Positions 52,867 to 62,186 of a DNA stretch of 64,000 bases are shown here, in pieces. The position numbers and the translations under genes were made by a program. Each line of letters opens with the position of its first letter. Position 1 is the first letter of the stretch. Under the pieces are notes generated by a model. It was not told where the DNA came from. It did no database searches and saw only the letters and a list, made by a program, of their open reading frames with translations. Origin of the DNA: Hoylesella marshii DSM 16973 = JCM 13450 (GTDB lineage Bacteria; Bacteroidota; Bacteroidia; Bacteroidales; Bacteroidaceae); NCBI RefSeq assembly GCF_000146675.1, contig NZ_GL397214.1:469896-533895 (forward strand), given 5' to 3'.

Positions 52867-53865
52867 ATGAAAAGAAACGATATACACGACCACGGAATAA
52901 CGATATATGTCGGCGAAGTGTGCGACGGGTTCCCGGAGTGCCGTGACATGTCGGCGAAGTGTGCGACGAGACAAGACGAGCGCCAAACCATGCCGTCGAA
53001 GTCTTCGCCAAGACTCCCTGAGTGCCGTGAAGTGCCGGCGAAGTGTGCGACGAGACAAAACGAGTGCCAAACCATGCCGGCGAAGACTTCGCCGAGGCTC
53101 CCTGAGTGCCGTGAAGTGTCGGCGAAGTATGCGACGAGAGCAAAACGAATCAGAATAGCCTCTTTGTCAAGAACTTACACATTATATATATATATAACCC
53201 TGTTGCTGATAATGGGCGGAATATCAGCCCATGCACAATCCGACAGGCAATTCATACGCAACGGCAACCAACTCTACCACGAGCGAAACTATGCCAAAGC
53301 CGAGGTAGAATATCGAAAAGCTCTCGATAAAAATCACAACAATACACATGCCGCCTATAACTTAGGCTGTGCGCTGATGATGCAGAAGAAAGACTCGGTC
53401 GCTATCCAGCAATTTGAAAATGCGGCAAAAGCAGAACCCAACAAACTTCGCCGAGCACAATCCTACCATAACATCGGAGTGGTATGCCAACAACATCGCA
53501 TGTATGCCGAGGCCATCGCAGCCTATAAGAATGCGCTGAGAAACAATCCATCGGATAACGAAACGCGCTATAATCTTGCCCTGTGTAAACGACTTCTGAA
53601 GCAGCAGCCGCAAAACAAACAGAACCAACAAAACAAACAAAACGATAAGAACAAGAACCAACAAAACGGAAACAACAAAAACCAACCGGAGAAAGACGAA
53701 AATAAGAAAGACAAGTCCAATCCACAACAACCCAAGGAGCAGATGAGCAAGGAAAATGCAGAGCAACTGCTCAATGCTGCAATGCAGGAAGAGAAAGCTA
53801 CGCAGCAAAGGCTGAAAAAGGCCATGCAGCAACCTCGCACCCGAAAGTTGGAGAAAAATTGGTGA
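52867..53865 (+). CDS. batC: BatC, TPR protein with repeat-expanded N-terminus
   Basis: 332 residues as annotated. Residues 15-92 are translated 42-bp repeats (CREVSAKCATRQ, MPAKTSPRLPE types) placed before the true secretion signal (about 105-124, IYITLLLIMGGISAHAQ). The mature part has TPR repeats (about 128-245; YHERNYAKAEVEYRKALDKN, AEAIAAYKNALRNNPSD) and a Q/N/K-rich C-terminal tail (about 250-332). The signal would be internal with the annotated ATG; no ATG lies between the repeats and the signal, so either a TTG just before the signal is used or the long form is made. BatD overlaps little. Confidence 0.85.
   Translation: MKRNDIHDHGITIYVGEVCDGFPECRDMSAKCATRQDERQTMPSKSSPRLPECREVPAKCATRQNECQTMPAKTSPRLPECREVSAKYATRAKRIRIASLSRTYTLYIYITLLLIMGGISAHAQSDRQFIRNGNQLYHERNYAKAEVEYRKALDKNHNNTHAAYNLGCALMMQKKDSVAIQQFENAAKAEPNKLRRAQSYHNIGVVCQQHRMYAEAIAAYKNALRNNPSDNETRYNLALCKRLLKQQPQNKQNQQNKQNDKNKNQQNGNNKNQPEKDENKKDKSNPQQPKEQMSKENAEQLLNAAMQEEKATQQRLKKAMQQPRTRKLEKNW
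52910..53146. repeat. 42/84-bp tandem repeat at the 5' end of batC
   Basis: CGGCGAAGTGTGCGACG-type units start at 52910, 52951, 53035 and 53119 (spacing 41, 84, 84). Each 84-bp period splits into two 42-bp halves that both open with CCGGCGAAG or a close variant. The second half contains the perfect palindrome CGGCGAAGACTTCGCCG. As 42 and 84 are divisible by three, most units keep the batC frame open. Confidence 0.88.
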
Positions 53866-53888
53866 TATTCCGTTATAACAATGATAAT

Positions 53889-56453
53889 ATGATAAAACGG
53901 TCGCTATTCATACAGATTCTATTGCTATTGTCTGCCATGACATGGGCACAGAAGATAACGGTAAATGCACCGTCGGCTGTGTCTGTGGGCGAACAATTCA
54001 GGCTTCAGTATACCATCAATACGCAAGACGTAAGTAGCTTTAAAGCCGGAAATATACCCGAAGAATTGGAAGTGCTGATGGGACCGAGCACATCTTCGCA
54101 ATCCAGCTTTCAGATGGTGAACGGTCACACCAGCAGTTCTTCATCTATCACCTATACCTATATATTATCGGCCAACAAAAACGGCGTCTTTACCATCCCG
54201 GCAGCTCATGCACGGGTCAGAGGGAAAAACATCGCATCAGTTTCCGTCAGAATCAAAGTATCTGGCTCGGCCAATAACCGGAACTCGGCACGTAACGGAC
54301 ATTCCAACGCAGGCGCTCAAGTGCATGCGGCCGGTTCTCGTATCAGTGGCAGCGACTTGTTTATCCGCGTCAGTGCCAACAAGCGAAGAGTCTATGAGCA
54401 AGAACCGGTGGTATTGACCTACAAAGTGTACACACAGGTGGAATTGACGCAATTAGAAGGTAAAATGCCCGATTTGACAGGATTCCATACACAGGAGGTG
54501 CAACTTCCCCAGCAGAAGAGCTTCCATGTAGAATCTGTGAACGGACGGCCTTACCGCTGCGTGACGTGGAGTCAATACGTGATGTTCCCGCAAATGACAG
54601 GGAAACTGAAGGTGCCCAGCATCACATACCGCGGCATCATCGTACAGGAGAATAGAAATGTAGACCCCTTCGAGGCTTTCTTCAACGGCGGTTCGGGTTA
54701 TGTGGAGGTAAAGAAAGACATCCTTGCACCCGGGATAGAGATTCAGGTAGACCCTCTGCCCAAGAAACCTGCGGGCTTCTCGGGAGGAGTAGGTCGGTTC
54801 AACATATCGGCGCAACTGAACAAGAAAGAAATAAAAGCCAATAATCCTATCACACTGCGAGTCATTGTTGGAGGTATCGGTAACCTGAAACTCATTAAAC
54901 AACCCGAAGTAAAGTTCCCCAAAGACTTCGACAAATATGACGCAAAAGTAACAGACAAAACCAGACTGACGGCCAACGGACTGGAAGGAAACATTATCTA
55001 CGACATTTTGGCTGTGCCCAGAAACCAAGGCAAATATACAATTCCTGCCGTAGAATTTACCTATTATGATACGAGCATTGGTACTTACAAGACCATTCGC
55101 ACCCAGAGCTTCGACATACAAGTGGGGAAAGGAGACGGTTCCAAAAGCAATGACGTGAATGACTATTCAGATGTGAAAGACCAAGATATACGCCCTTTAC
55201 GAACAGGAACAATTACACTGCATCGAACCGACGATACTTTCTTCGGCTCTGCAGTCTATTGGATATGTCTACTCATACCGTTTGTAGCATTCATCGTCTT
55301 ACTGATACTCTTCCGCAAACGTGCTCTGGAAATGGCAAACGGAGCATTGATGCGAGGCAAGAGAGCCGATAAAGTGGCCAAGAAACGCTTGAAGCTGGCA
55401 GGTAAATTACTGACTGAAGGACGTGCCGGTGAGTTCTACGATGAGGTACTCCATGCTTTGTGGGGTTATATAGGCGACAAACTGAACCTGCCTGTAGAGC
55501 AACTGTCACGGGAAAATATCGCCGAAAAACTTTCGGCACGCCATATCAGTCAGTTGGTTGTTGCCGGATTCATTGCCGCTTTGGATGAATGCGAGTTTGA
55601 ACGATATGCCCCAGGAGACGAAAAAGGAAATATGAACAAGACTTTTGAAGCGGCCATCAGCGCCATTACGAATATAGACAATGAGTTTAAAACTCAGAAA
55701 AGACAGCAGAAGAAAACTCTGACGCTGCTCTTCCTGCTCTGTGCCCTATCGTTGCCGCTATCGGCCATTACGAAAGAGAACGGCGACAAGGAATACGCTA
55801 AAGGCAACTATCAGCAGGCCATTAAAGACTATGAAGAAGTGTTGAAAGGCGGTGTTTCTGCAGATATTTACTACAACTTGGGGAATGCCTATTATCGCAT
55901 CGACAATATTCCTCGCGCCGTATTGGCATACGAACGTGCGGCATTGTTGTCTCCGGGCGACAGAGATATACGTTTCAATTTGCAGATGGCACGCTCGAAG
56001 ACCATTGATAAGATAACGCCCGAGAGCGAGATGTTCTTCATAACATGGGGCAAGTCGTTGGTCAATATCATGGGAGTAGACGGATGGGCTTATACCGCAA
56101 TCATCAGCATCACGCTTTCATTACTCCTCATCTTGATTTACCTGTTCGGCACGAAGATACTTGTACGCAAGATTGGATTCTGGGGCTCAGGTTGTTTGTT
56201 CCTTCTGTTCCTCTTCAGCAATATTTGTGCATACCGACAAAACAAGATGCTGAAAAACAGAGACAGCGGCATCATCATCGTGCCTTCTGTTACCTTAAAG
56301 AAGACTCCCTCTAAGGTCAGTTCCGACCTTTTCGTTATCCATGAAGGTACAAAGGTGGAGATAGAAGACGGAACCATGGCACAATGGTATATGATACGAC
56401 TTGCCGACGGGCGCGAAGGATGGATATCGGCATCGAGTCTCGAAGTGATATGA
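53889..56453 (+). CDS. batD: BatD-BatE fusion protein
   Basis: 854 residues from ATG 53889 (MIKRSLFIQILLLLSAMTWAQ: signal peptide); the frame reaches 53859. BatD part (about 22-500): Ig-like beta domains (ITVNAPSAVSVGEQFRLQYTINTQ; SNKRRVYEQEPVVLTYKVYTQVELTQLEG), a helix (about 455-478) and a cytoplasmic helical region. BatE part (about 610-854): a second hydrophobic helix (TLTLLFLLCALSLPLS), TPR units (KEYAKGNYQQAIKDYEEVLK, YYNLGNAYYRIDNIPRAVLAYERA), two helices and a C-terminal SH3b-like domain (VTLKKTPSKVSSDLFVIHEGTKVE). In some genomes BatD and BatE are separate. The second hydrophobic stretch looks like a former signal peptide. Confidence 0.9.
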   Translation: MIKRSLFIQILLLLSAMTWAQKITVNAPSAVSVGEQFRLQYTINTQDVSSFKAGNIPEELEVLMGPSTSSQSSFQMVNGHTSSSSSITYTYILSANKNGVFTIPAAHARVRGKNIASVSVRIKVSGSANNRNSARNGHSNAGAQVHAAGSRISGSDLFIRVSANKRRVYEQEPVVLTYKVYTQVELTQLEGKMPDLTGFHTQEVQLPQQKSFHVESVNGRPYRCVTWSQYVMFPQMTGKLKVPSITYRGIIVQENRNVDPFEAFFNGGSGYVEVKKDILAPGIEIQVDPLPKKPAGFSGGVGRFNISAQLNKKEIKANNPITLRVIVGGIGNLKLIKQPEVKFPKDFDKYDAKVTDKTRLTANGLEGNIIYDILAVPRNQGKYTIPAVEFTYYDTSIGTYKTIRTQSFDIQVGKGDGSKSNDVNDYSDVKDQDIRPLRTGTITLHRTDDTFFGSAVYWICLLIPFVAFIVLLILFRKRALEMANGALMRGKRADKVAKKRLKLAGKLLTEGRAGEFYDEVLHALWGYIGDKLNLPVEQLSRENIAEKLSARHISQLVVAGFIAALDECEFERYAPGDEKGNMNKTFEAAISAITNIDNEFKTQKRQQKKTLTLLFLLCALSLPLSAITKENGDKEYAKGNYQQAIKDYEEVLKGGVSADIYYNLGNAYYRIDNIPRAVLAYERAALLSPGDRDIRFNLQMARSKTIDKITPESEMFFITWGKSLVNIMGVDGWAYTAIISITLSLLLILIYLFGTKILVRKIGFWGSGCLFLLFLFSNICAYRQNKMLKNRDSGIIIVPSVTLKKTPSKVSSDLFVIHEGTKVEIEDGTMAQWYMIRLADGREGWISASSLEVI

Positions 56454-56498
56454 CGAGCAAGCCGCTTCACTTCGTCCTCTTATGATTTTAATGGATAG

Positions 56499-57194
56499 AT
56501 GTTTCTAACGATAATAGACATAGACCGTTTCATACTCGGACTGTTCAACGGCAGCAGTTCGTTGTTTCTCGACTCGCTGGTCACGATACTTACTTCGGGA
56601 CTGACATGGATTCCTCTTTATATTGCGTTACTCTATCTTGTTATTAAAAACAATGAGACGATGGCGCAGATTGCGCTTGTCATCGGTTGTGTCGCCTTAT
56701 GTTTCGTCCTGTCTCATGGCATGAGTGCAGGAATCGTAAAACCGTTGATTGGAAGATTTCGCCCGGGCAACGACCCGATTTATAAATATACGATAGACGT
56801 GGTGGGCAATATGCGTGGCACAGATTTCAGTTTCTTTTCTTCGCATGCGTCCAATACTTTCAGCGTCGCCGTATTCTTCATATTGCTTGTTCGCAACCGA
56901 CTACTGTCACTTGCCCTTGTGGCATGGGCGATGGTAAACTGTTGGACACGTCTTTATCTTGGCGTTCATTACCCATCAGACATCATTGTCGGCATGATAT
57001 GGGGATGCGTGGTCGGGATTATCGGTTATTCCGTCTATACGAGACTATACGGAAAATTACTCGTTGAGATGCCCGTCGCCTCCCCGCAACATGCTGTCGG
57101 CAAATATAACACCGAGGATGTAGATGTCGTTTTATGTACCTTGTCGTTTATCCTTGTTTGTGCATTGGTGGGTGCTACTTTCACGACTTTATGA
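56499..57194 (+). CDS. PAP2 superfamily membrane phosphatase
   Basis: 231 residues with five to six membrane helices. Motif 1 KPLIGRFRP, motif 2 FFSSHASN (instead of PSGH) and motif 3 TRLYLGVHYPSD with the catalytic His. The class includes lipid A 1- and 4'-phosphatases (LpxE/LpxF), undecaprenyl-PP and PG-phosphate phosphatases. The substrate cannot be assigned; LpxF- or LpxE-like action would fit the phosphate-poor lipid A of this phylum. Eleven bases before queA copy 2. Confidence 0.88.
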   Translation: MFLTIIDIDRFILGLFNGSSSLFLDSLVTILTSGLTWIPLYIALLYLVIKNNETMAQIALVIGCVALCFVLSHGMSAGIVKPLIGRFRPGNDPIYKYTIDVVGNMRGTDFSFFSSHASNTFSVAVFFILLVRNRLLSLALVAWAMVNCWTRLYLGVHYPSDIIVGMIWGCVVGIIGYSVYTRLYGKLLVEMPVASPQHAVGKYNTEDVDVVLCTLSFILVCALVGATFTTL

Positions 57195-57205
57195 ACAGAA
57201 TATAA

Positions 57206-58426
57206 ATGGAAATGGACACAAAACACATACGAATAGCAGACTACAACTATCTGCTGCCCGAAGAACGGATAGCCAAATATCCTGTCACACCGCGAGATCA
57301 CAGCAAACTGTTGGTCTATCGCCATGGCGCTATAACAGAAGAGAAGTTCTACCGTCTCCCGCAACTCCTCCCACAAGGCGCATTGATGGTCTATAACAAT
57401 ACGAAAGTGATACAGGCGCGCATCCACTTCCGCAAAGATACAGGCGCACAGATAGAGGTGTTTTTGCTCGAACCCCTCACACCCGCCGATTATGAATTGA
57501 TGTTCCAAAGCCGCCGGCGATGCACATGGCTTTGTCTTGTGGGCAACTTAAAGAAGTGGAAAGAAGGCACACTCACCCGTACACTCAGCATACAAGGAGA
57601 ACCTTTTACACTTACTGCAACGCGCGAAGAAGCCATGCGTTCCGGCCATCGGATAACTTTTGAATGGGACAATCCCCGCGTATCTTTTGCAGAGATTCTC
57701 GAAGCCGTGGGCGAACTGCCCATCCCGCCCTATCTGAACAGAGCAACGCAGGAAAGCGACAAACAGACTTACCAGACCGTTTATTCCAAGATAAAAGGAA
57801 GCGTGGCTGCCCCTACCGCCGGACTTCACTTTACGAACGATGTGCTGCAAGCGTTGGATACTGCCGGCATTGAGCGCGAAGAAGTAACGCTTCACGTGGG
57901 CGCGGGCACCTTCAAACCCGTGAAGGCCGAGGAGATTGAAGGCCACGAGATGCACACCGAATACATCTGCGTGCACCAAGAAACACTCGAAAAACTAATT
58001 ATGCACAAGGGGCACGCCATCGCCGTGGGCACAACCAGCGTGCGCACACTGGAGAGCCTCTACTACATCGGCCTAAAGCTAAAAGCCAATCCGCAGCTCT
58101 CGGAAGAGGAATTGCACGTCAACCAATGGGAACCCTATGAGCAGGAAGCCACGCTGACACCCGTTGAGGCAATCATTCGCGTTCTCGATTATCTGTATCG
58201 GAATCAGCTCAAAACATTGCACACCAGCACGCAAATCATTATCGCACCCGGATATGAATACAAGATTGTAAAAATGCTGATAACCAACTTCCACCAGCCG
58301 CAGAGCACGCTCTTGCTATTGGTGAGTGCATTCGTCAAGGGAGATTGGCGACGCATCTACGACTATGCGCTCGACCACGACTTCCGCTTTCTCAGCTACG
58401 GCGACAGTTCGTTGCTCATCCCGTGA
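57206..58426 (+). CDS. QueA-like S-adenosylmethionine:tRNA ribosyltransferase-isomerase (second copy)
   Basis: 406 residues from ATG 57206. Hallmarks are NTKVIQARIHF, LGELPIPPYLNR (as VGELPIPPYLN), SVAAPTAGLHFTNDVL, EVTLHVGAGTFKPV, MHTEY and NFHQPQSTLLLLVSAF. It is clearly of the family but only distantly like the copy at 2408, and lacks that copy's lysine-rich inserts. Members of Bacteroidota often carry this second type next to a PAP2 gene and a DUF2027-Smr gene. Function may be the same or altered (inference). Confidence 0.85.
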   Translation: MEMDTKHIRIADYNYLLPEERIAKYPVTPRDHSKLLVYRHGAITEEKFYRLPQLLPQGALMVYNNTKVIQARIHFRKDTGAQIEVFLLEPLTPADYELMFQSRRRCTWLCLVGNLKKWKEGTLTRTLSIQGEPFTLTATREEAMRSGHRITFEWDNPRVSFAEILEAVGELPIPPYLNRATQESDKQTYQTVYSKIKGSVAAPTAGLHFTNDVLQALDTAGIEREEVTLHVGAGTFKPVKAEEIEGHEMHTEYICVHQETLEKLIMHKGHAIAVGTTSVRTLESLYYIGLKLKANPQLSEEELHVNQWEPYEQEATLTPVEAIIRVLDYLYRNQLKTLHTSTQIIIAPGYEYKIVKMLITNFHQPQSTLLLLVSAFVKGDWRRIYDYALDHDFRFLSYGDSSLLIP

Positions 58427-58576
58427 CAACGGGGATACGCGAGCGGGAGACATCGATTTCAATGATTCCGAGACTATGCAGCTGATGCAAAACAAAAAAT
58501 CGAGGATTTCGAGGCCTCACGGGCGATTTGGTATCCCAAAATTCACATGATATACAACTTAAAACGACATAACAAG

Positions 58577-59757
58577 ATGAAAATAGGTGATAAAGTAAAA
58601 TTCCTCAGCGAAACCGGAGGCGGCCGAATAGCCGGCTTCCAAGGCAAAAACATCGTGTTAGTAGAGGATGCCGACGGATTCCAGATTCCCACGCCCATCA
58701 ATGAACTTGTGCTCGCAGAAGACGACAATTACGATACTTCTCGGCTGCTTGCCGGCAAAAAATCCGTAACCCACGCCAACTCCCCTACTCCCGACGGACG
58801 TTCTGTCAAGGCTATGATGAACGACTACGCGCAGGAAGAACCCGAAGAAGATGACGACCCATCACTCAAGGAAATCACGTTTCGGCAACCCATCGTGGAG
58901 CGCAAAGGTGGCAATCAACTCTCGGTCTACATAGCCATCGTGCCGCATAACGCCAAAGAGATGACGACCACCCGTTTCGAGGTCTATTTCATCAACGACA
59001 GCAACTATACGCTATACATCACCTATTCCGCCATCGACAACACCACACACACACTGAAATATGCCGGCGAGATAGACCCCAACACAAAAATTCCTATCGA
59101 AGAGATAGGTCGAGATACTGTCAATGAAATGGGACGCGTGTCCGTGCAGTTGCTGGCATTCAAAAAGACCGACCTTTCATCAGCAAACCCGCAATAGAAG
59201 TCCGGCTACGCATCGAACCTCTGAAACTCTACAAGCTGCATTCCTACAAAGAAAACGATTTCTTCGATGAGCCGGCACTGCTCTATACCATCGTGGAAAA
59301 CGACCGCGTGGCACAGCCGCTCACTGTCGATACCGAAAAGTTGAAAGAGGAGATGTTTCGTAAAACAAAACCTGATAAAATGCAACAGAAGACAAATGGC
59401 CGGCACACAGATGGCACGCTTGTGCACAGATACGACCATCCACACACGGCGAAGCAACCCCGACTCTCAGACAATGCCCCCATCGTTGTTGACCTCCACG
59501 CCAATCAACTACTCGACACAACTGCCGGTATGCAGGCTGCCGACATTCTCAACTACCAAATAGAAACATTCAAAAAGACGCTCGAAAACTATAAAGACAA
59601 GAAAGGTACGAAGCTTATCTTCATACACGGAAAGGGCGAAGGCGTGCTGCGCCAAGCATTGATTCATGAACTCACCTACCGCTACAAACAATATCCCTAC
59701 CAAGATGCCTCCTTCCGCGAATACGGATACGGCGCAACACAAGTCACTATCAAATAA
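58577..59757 (+). pseudogene. DUF2027-Smr protein interrupted by a frameshift
   Basis: Normal proteins of this kind are about 390 residues: DUF2027 (MutS2-associated-like) followed by a C-terminal Smr nuclease domain. Here the first frame (58577-59197; MKIGDKVKFLSETGGGRIAGFQG) ends early at LLAFKKTDLSSANPQ-stop. In another frame the expected continuation KPAIEVRLRIEPLKLYKLHSYKENDFFDEPALLY follows, and the Smr domain comes at 59470-59757 (IVVDLHANQL, IFIHGKGEGVLR). The break lies at TTCAAAAAGACC (about 59158-59169): one more A would restore the frame. Real mutation, programmed shift or sequencing error are all possible. Confidence 0.8.
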
Positions 59758-59769
59758 CCCGACATCCTT

Positions 59770-61722
59770 ATGAATCACTACGGATATATCAAAGTGGCCG
59801 CCGCCGTGCCTAACGTGCAGGTGGCCGATTGCGACTACAACGCAGCACAAATAGAAACACTCATCGCCCGCTCAGAGGCCGAAGATGTGGAAATCGTCGT
59901 CTTTCCCGAACTGTCTGTCACGGGCTACTCGTGCCAAGACCTCTTCCGACAGCAGACCCTTCTTCACAGCGCAGAGCAGGCCATGGAGCGACTGCTGGAT
60001 TTCACACGCTCACGCGATGTCATCGCTATCGTGGGATGTCCCCTTTCCCTTGGCAACTTGCTGCTCAACTGTGCCGTCGTCATCCAACACGGAGAACTTC
60101 TCGGCATCGTTCCCAAAACTTTCTTGCCCAATTACAACGAGTTTTACGAGCGACGTTGGTTCGCGTCCTCACGCGATTTGCAACCAACAGAGATAGTCTT
60201 TGCCGGCAAACACACAATCATCTCCCCCGCTCCTATCTTGTTTCGCACGCAAAGTAGGGTGACTTTCGGCGTGGAGATTTGCGAAGATGTATGGACACCC
60301 CAACCGCCAAGCACACGCCTTGCCTTGTCGGGCGCAGAAGTCATCTTCAACCTCTCTGCCAGCAACGACCTCATAGGCAAGCACGCCTACCTGCGCACCC
60401 TACTCATGCAACAGAGTGCACGCACTATCAGCGGCTACGTGTACAGTGGATGCGGATGGGGCGAGAGCACGCAAGACGTTGTGTACGGAGGCAATGCCAT
60501 TATCGCAGAAAACGGACGACTGATTGCCGAAGGCGAACGGTTCTCTCTCCACCCCCAACTCATCGTCAGCCAAATCGACACCGAAAAGCTGTGCCACGAC
60601 CGACTGACCGATACAACTTTCACCGCCACCCTCTCTGCCGAACATCTGCCTCGCCTTACCATCATCGATTGCTTGGCTGTGCGACCGCGCCCATTCCACC
60701 TTTGCCGCAACGTGGAGCCTCTCCCATTCATTCCACGCACTGCTGACCTTCACGCCGATTGCGAAGAAATACTCAACATTCAAGCCACCGGACTTGCACA
60801 CCGACTTACCCACATCCGCTGTCGCTCCGTCGTATTGGGCATCAGTGGAGGCCTCGATTCTACACTCGCCTTGCTGGTGTGTGTGCGCGCATTCGACAAG
60901 CTCGGCTACGACCGCCGCGGTATTGTCGGCGTTACCATGCCCGGCTTCGGAACCACAGACCGCACTCACGACAATGCCGTAACCCTGATGGAAAGCCTCG
61001 GTGTCACACTGCGTGAAATCAATATCTCTACCGCTGTCTTACACCACTTCAAAGACATTGGCCATGACCCCTCCATCCATGATGTTACCTACGAGAATGC
61101 ACAAGCACGAGAACGCACACAGATACTCATGGACATGAGCAACGAACTCGGCGCCATCGTTGTCGGAACCGGAGATTTAAGCGAGCTTGCCCTTGGCTGG
61201 GCAACCTACAACGGAGACCATATAAGTATGTATGGAGTGAATGCAGGCGTACCCAAAACGCTGATACGACACCTCGTGCGCCATGTAGCCGACTTCGTCC
61301 TTGACGCACCTGCTGCCGATACTTTACGCGACATCATAGATACGCCCATCAGTCCCGAACTCATCCCTGCCGATGAACACGGACATATTCAGCAAAAGAC
61401 CGAAGACTTAGTAGGCCCTTACGAACTCCACGACTTCTTCCTATATCACATGATTCGCCATGGCTTCGCCCCCGCAAAACTCTTCATGCTTGCCTGCGCA
61501 GCTTTTAACGGACACCGACCTGATGCCGGTTCCTACGATGCAGCCACCATCAAACATTGGCTTACTGTCTTTATCCGTCGCTTCTTCTCCCAGCAGTTCA
61601 AACGCTCCTGCACACCTGATGCCCCAAAAATCGGGAGTATCAGCCTCAGTCCCCGCGGCGATTGGCGCATGCCCAGCGATGCCACTGCCCGTGCATGGCT
61701 CGACGAATGCAAACAACTCTAA
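59770..61722 (+). CDS. nadE: Glutamine-dependent NAD+ synthetase
   Basis: 650 residues. N-terminal nitrilase-type glutaminase (about 1-290) with the triad Glu47 (VFPELSVTGYSCQD), Lys116 (IVPKTFLPNY) and Cys171 (GVEICEDVW). C-terminal synthetase (about 330-650) with the P-loop SGGLDS (359-364), the GVTMPGFGTTDRTHDNA segment and GTGDLSELALGWATYNGDH. It amidates deamido-NAD as the last step of NAD synthesis. It follows the DUF2027-Smr gene by 12 bases. Confidence 0.97.
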   Translation: MNHYGYIKVAAAVPNVQVADCDYNAAQIETLIARSEAEDVEIVVFPELSVTGYSCQDLFRQQTLLHSAEQAMERLLDFTRSRDVIAIVGCPLSLGNLLLNCAVVIQHGELLGIVPKTFLPNYNEFYERRWFASSRDLQPTEIVFAGKHTIISPAPILFRTQSRVTFGVEICEDVWTPQPPSTRLALSGAEVIFNLSASNDLIGKHAYLRTLLMQQSARTISGYVYSGCGWGESTQDVVYGGNAIIAENGRLIAEGERFSLHPQLIVSQIDTEKLCHDRLTDTTFTATLSAEHLPRLTIIDCLAVRPRPFHLCRNVEPLPFIPRTADLHADCEEILNIQATGLAHRLTHIRCRSVVLGISGGLDSTLALLVCVRAFDKLGYDRRGIVGVTMPGFGTTDRTHDNAVTLMESLGVTLREINISTAVLHHFKDIGHDPSIHDVTYENAQARERTQILMDMSNELGAIVVGTGDLSELALGWATYNGDHISMYGVNAGVPKTLIRHLVRHVADFVLDAPAADTLRDIIDTPISPELIPADEHGHIQQKTEDLVGPYELHDFFLYHMIRHGFAPAKLFMLACAAFNGHRPDAGSYDAATIKHWLTVFIRRFFSQQFKRSCTPDAPKIGSISLSPRGDWRMPSDATARAWLDECKQL

Positions 61723-61861
61723 ACTCAATCCAATCATTAAAGACTACATTTATTATATAACAAAGAAACATTCTTCGTCTCACATGCTGAGAATAGAAAC
61801 AATGGGAGGGGACAACTTGTAAGTCACTGCCATACAACGTCATACAAAGTTGCTTGAAAAA

Positions 61862-61949
61862 GCATAGCTCTGAACTTATTGAAGCATAGCTCTGAACGTG
61901 TGAAAGCTACCTTTTTAAGGGCTAAAAAGGATGCTAATGCTCAACTAAT
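61862..61949. repeat. 22-bp tandem repeat array, locus 4 (about 4 units)
   Basis: Anchors GCATAG at 61862 and 61884, GCTACC at 61906 and a degenerate AGGATG at 61928, all 22 apart. The first two units are almost equal (GCATAGCTCTGAAC...). Downstream of nadE. Confidence 0.82.
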
Positions 61950-61958
61950 GTCCATAGG

Positions 61959-61975
61959 GAGATCTCTGCAAAACT
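61959..61975 (+). mobile_element. Solo IS end
   Basis: GAGATCTCTGCAAAACT matches 16 of 17 bases of the left inverted end of the IS at 34280 (one C to T). No transposase or matching right end follows, so this is a relic. The rest of 61976-62350 holds no supported complete gene. Confidence 0.55.
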
Positions 61976-62186
61976 ATCATCCACGGATTTGTTCATGTCA
62001 GAAATAGTCAGTACCTCTATATTATGAACTGTAATATACTCTCTATTGGACTTCCTCCGGATAACTTTATATCTACTCTCGCCCCTCTTTGATTAATATA
62101 GGTAGTGAATACGACAAAGTAAAACTACAATAGATTTTCTGGACATAATAAAAGGTGTAAACCACGTTATGCGCTGATTTACACCT

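Noticed and set aside
59158-59169. Programmed -1 frameshift site
   Set aside because: CAAAAAG lacks the sixth A of a classical A-AAA-AAG heptamer and I saw no obvious downstream stimulatory stem; a plain deletion is simpler, so the recoding idea is kept only as an alternative.
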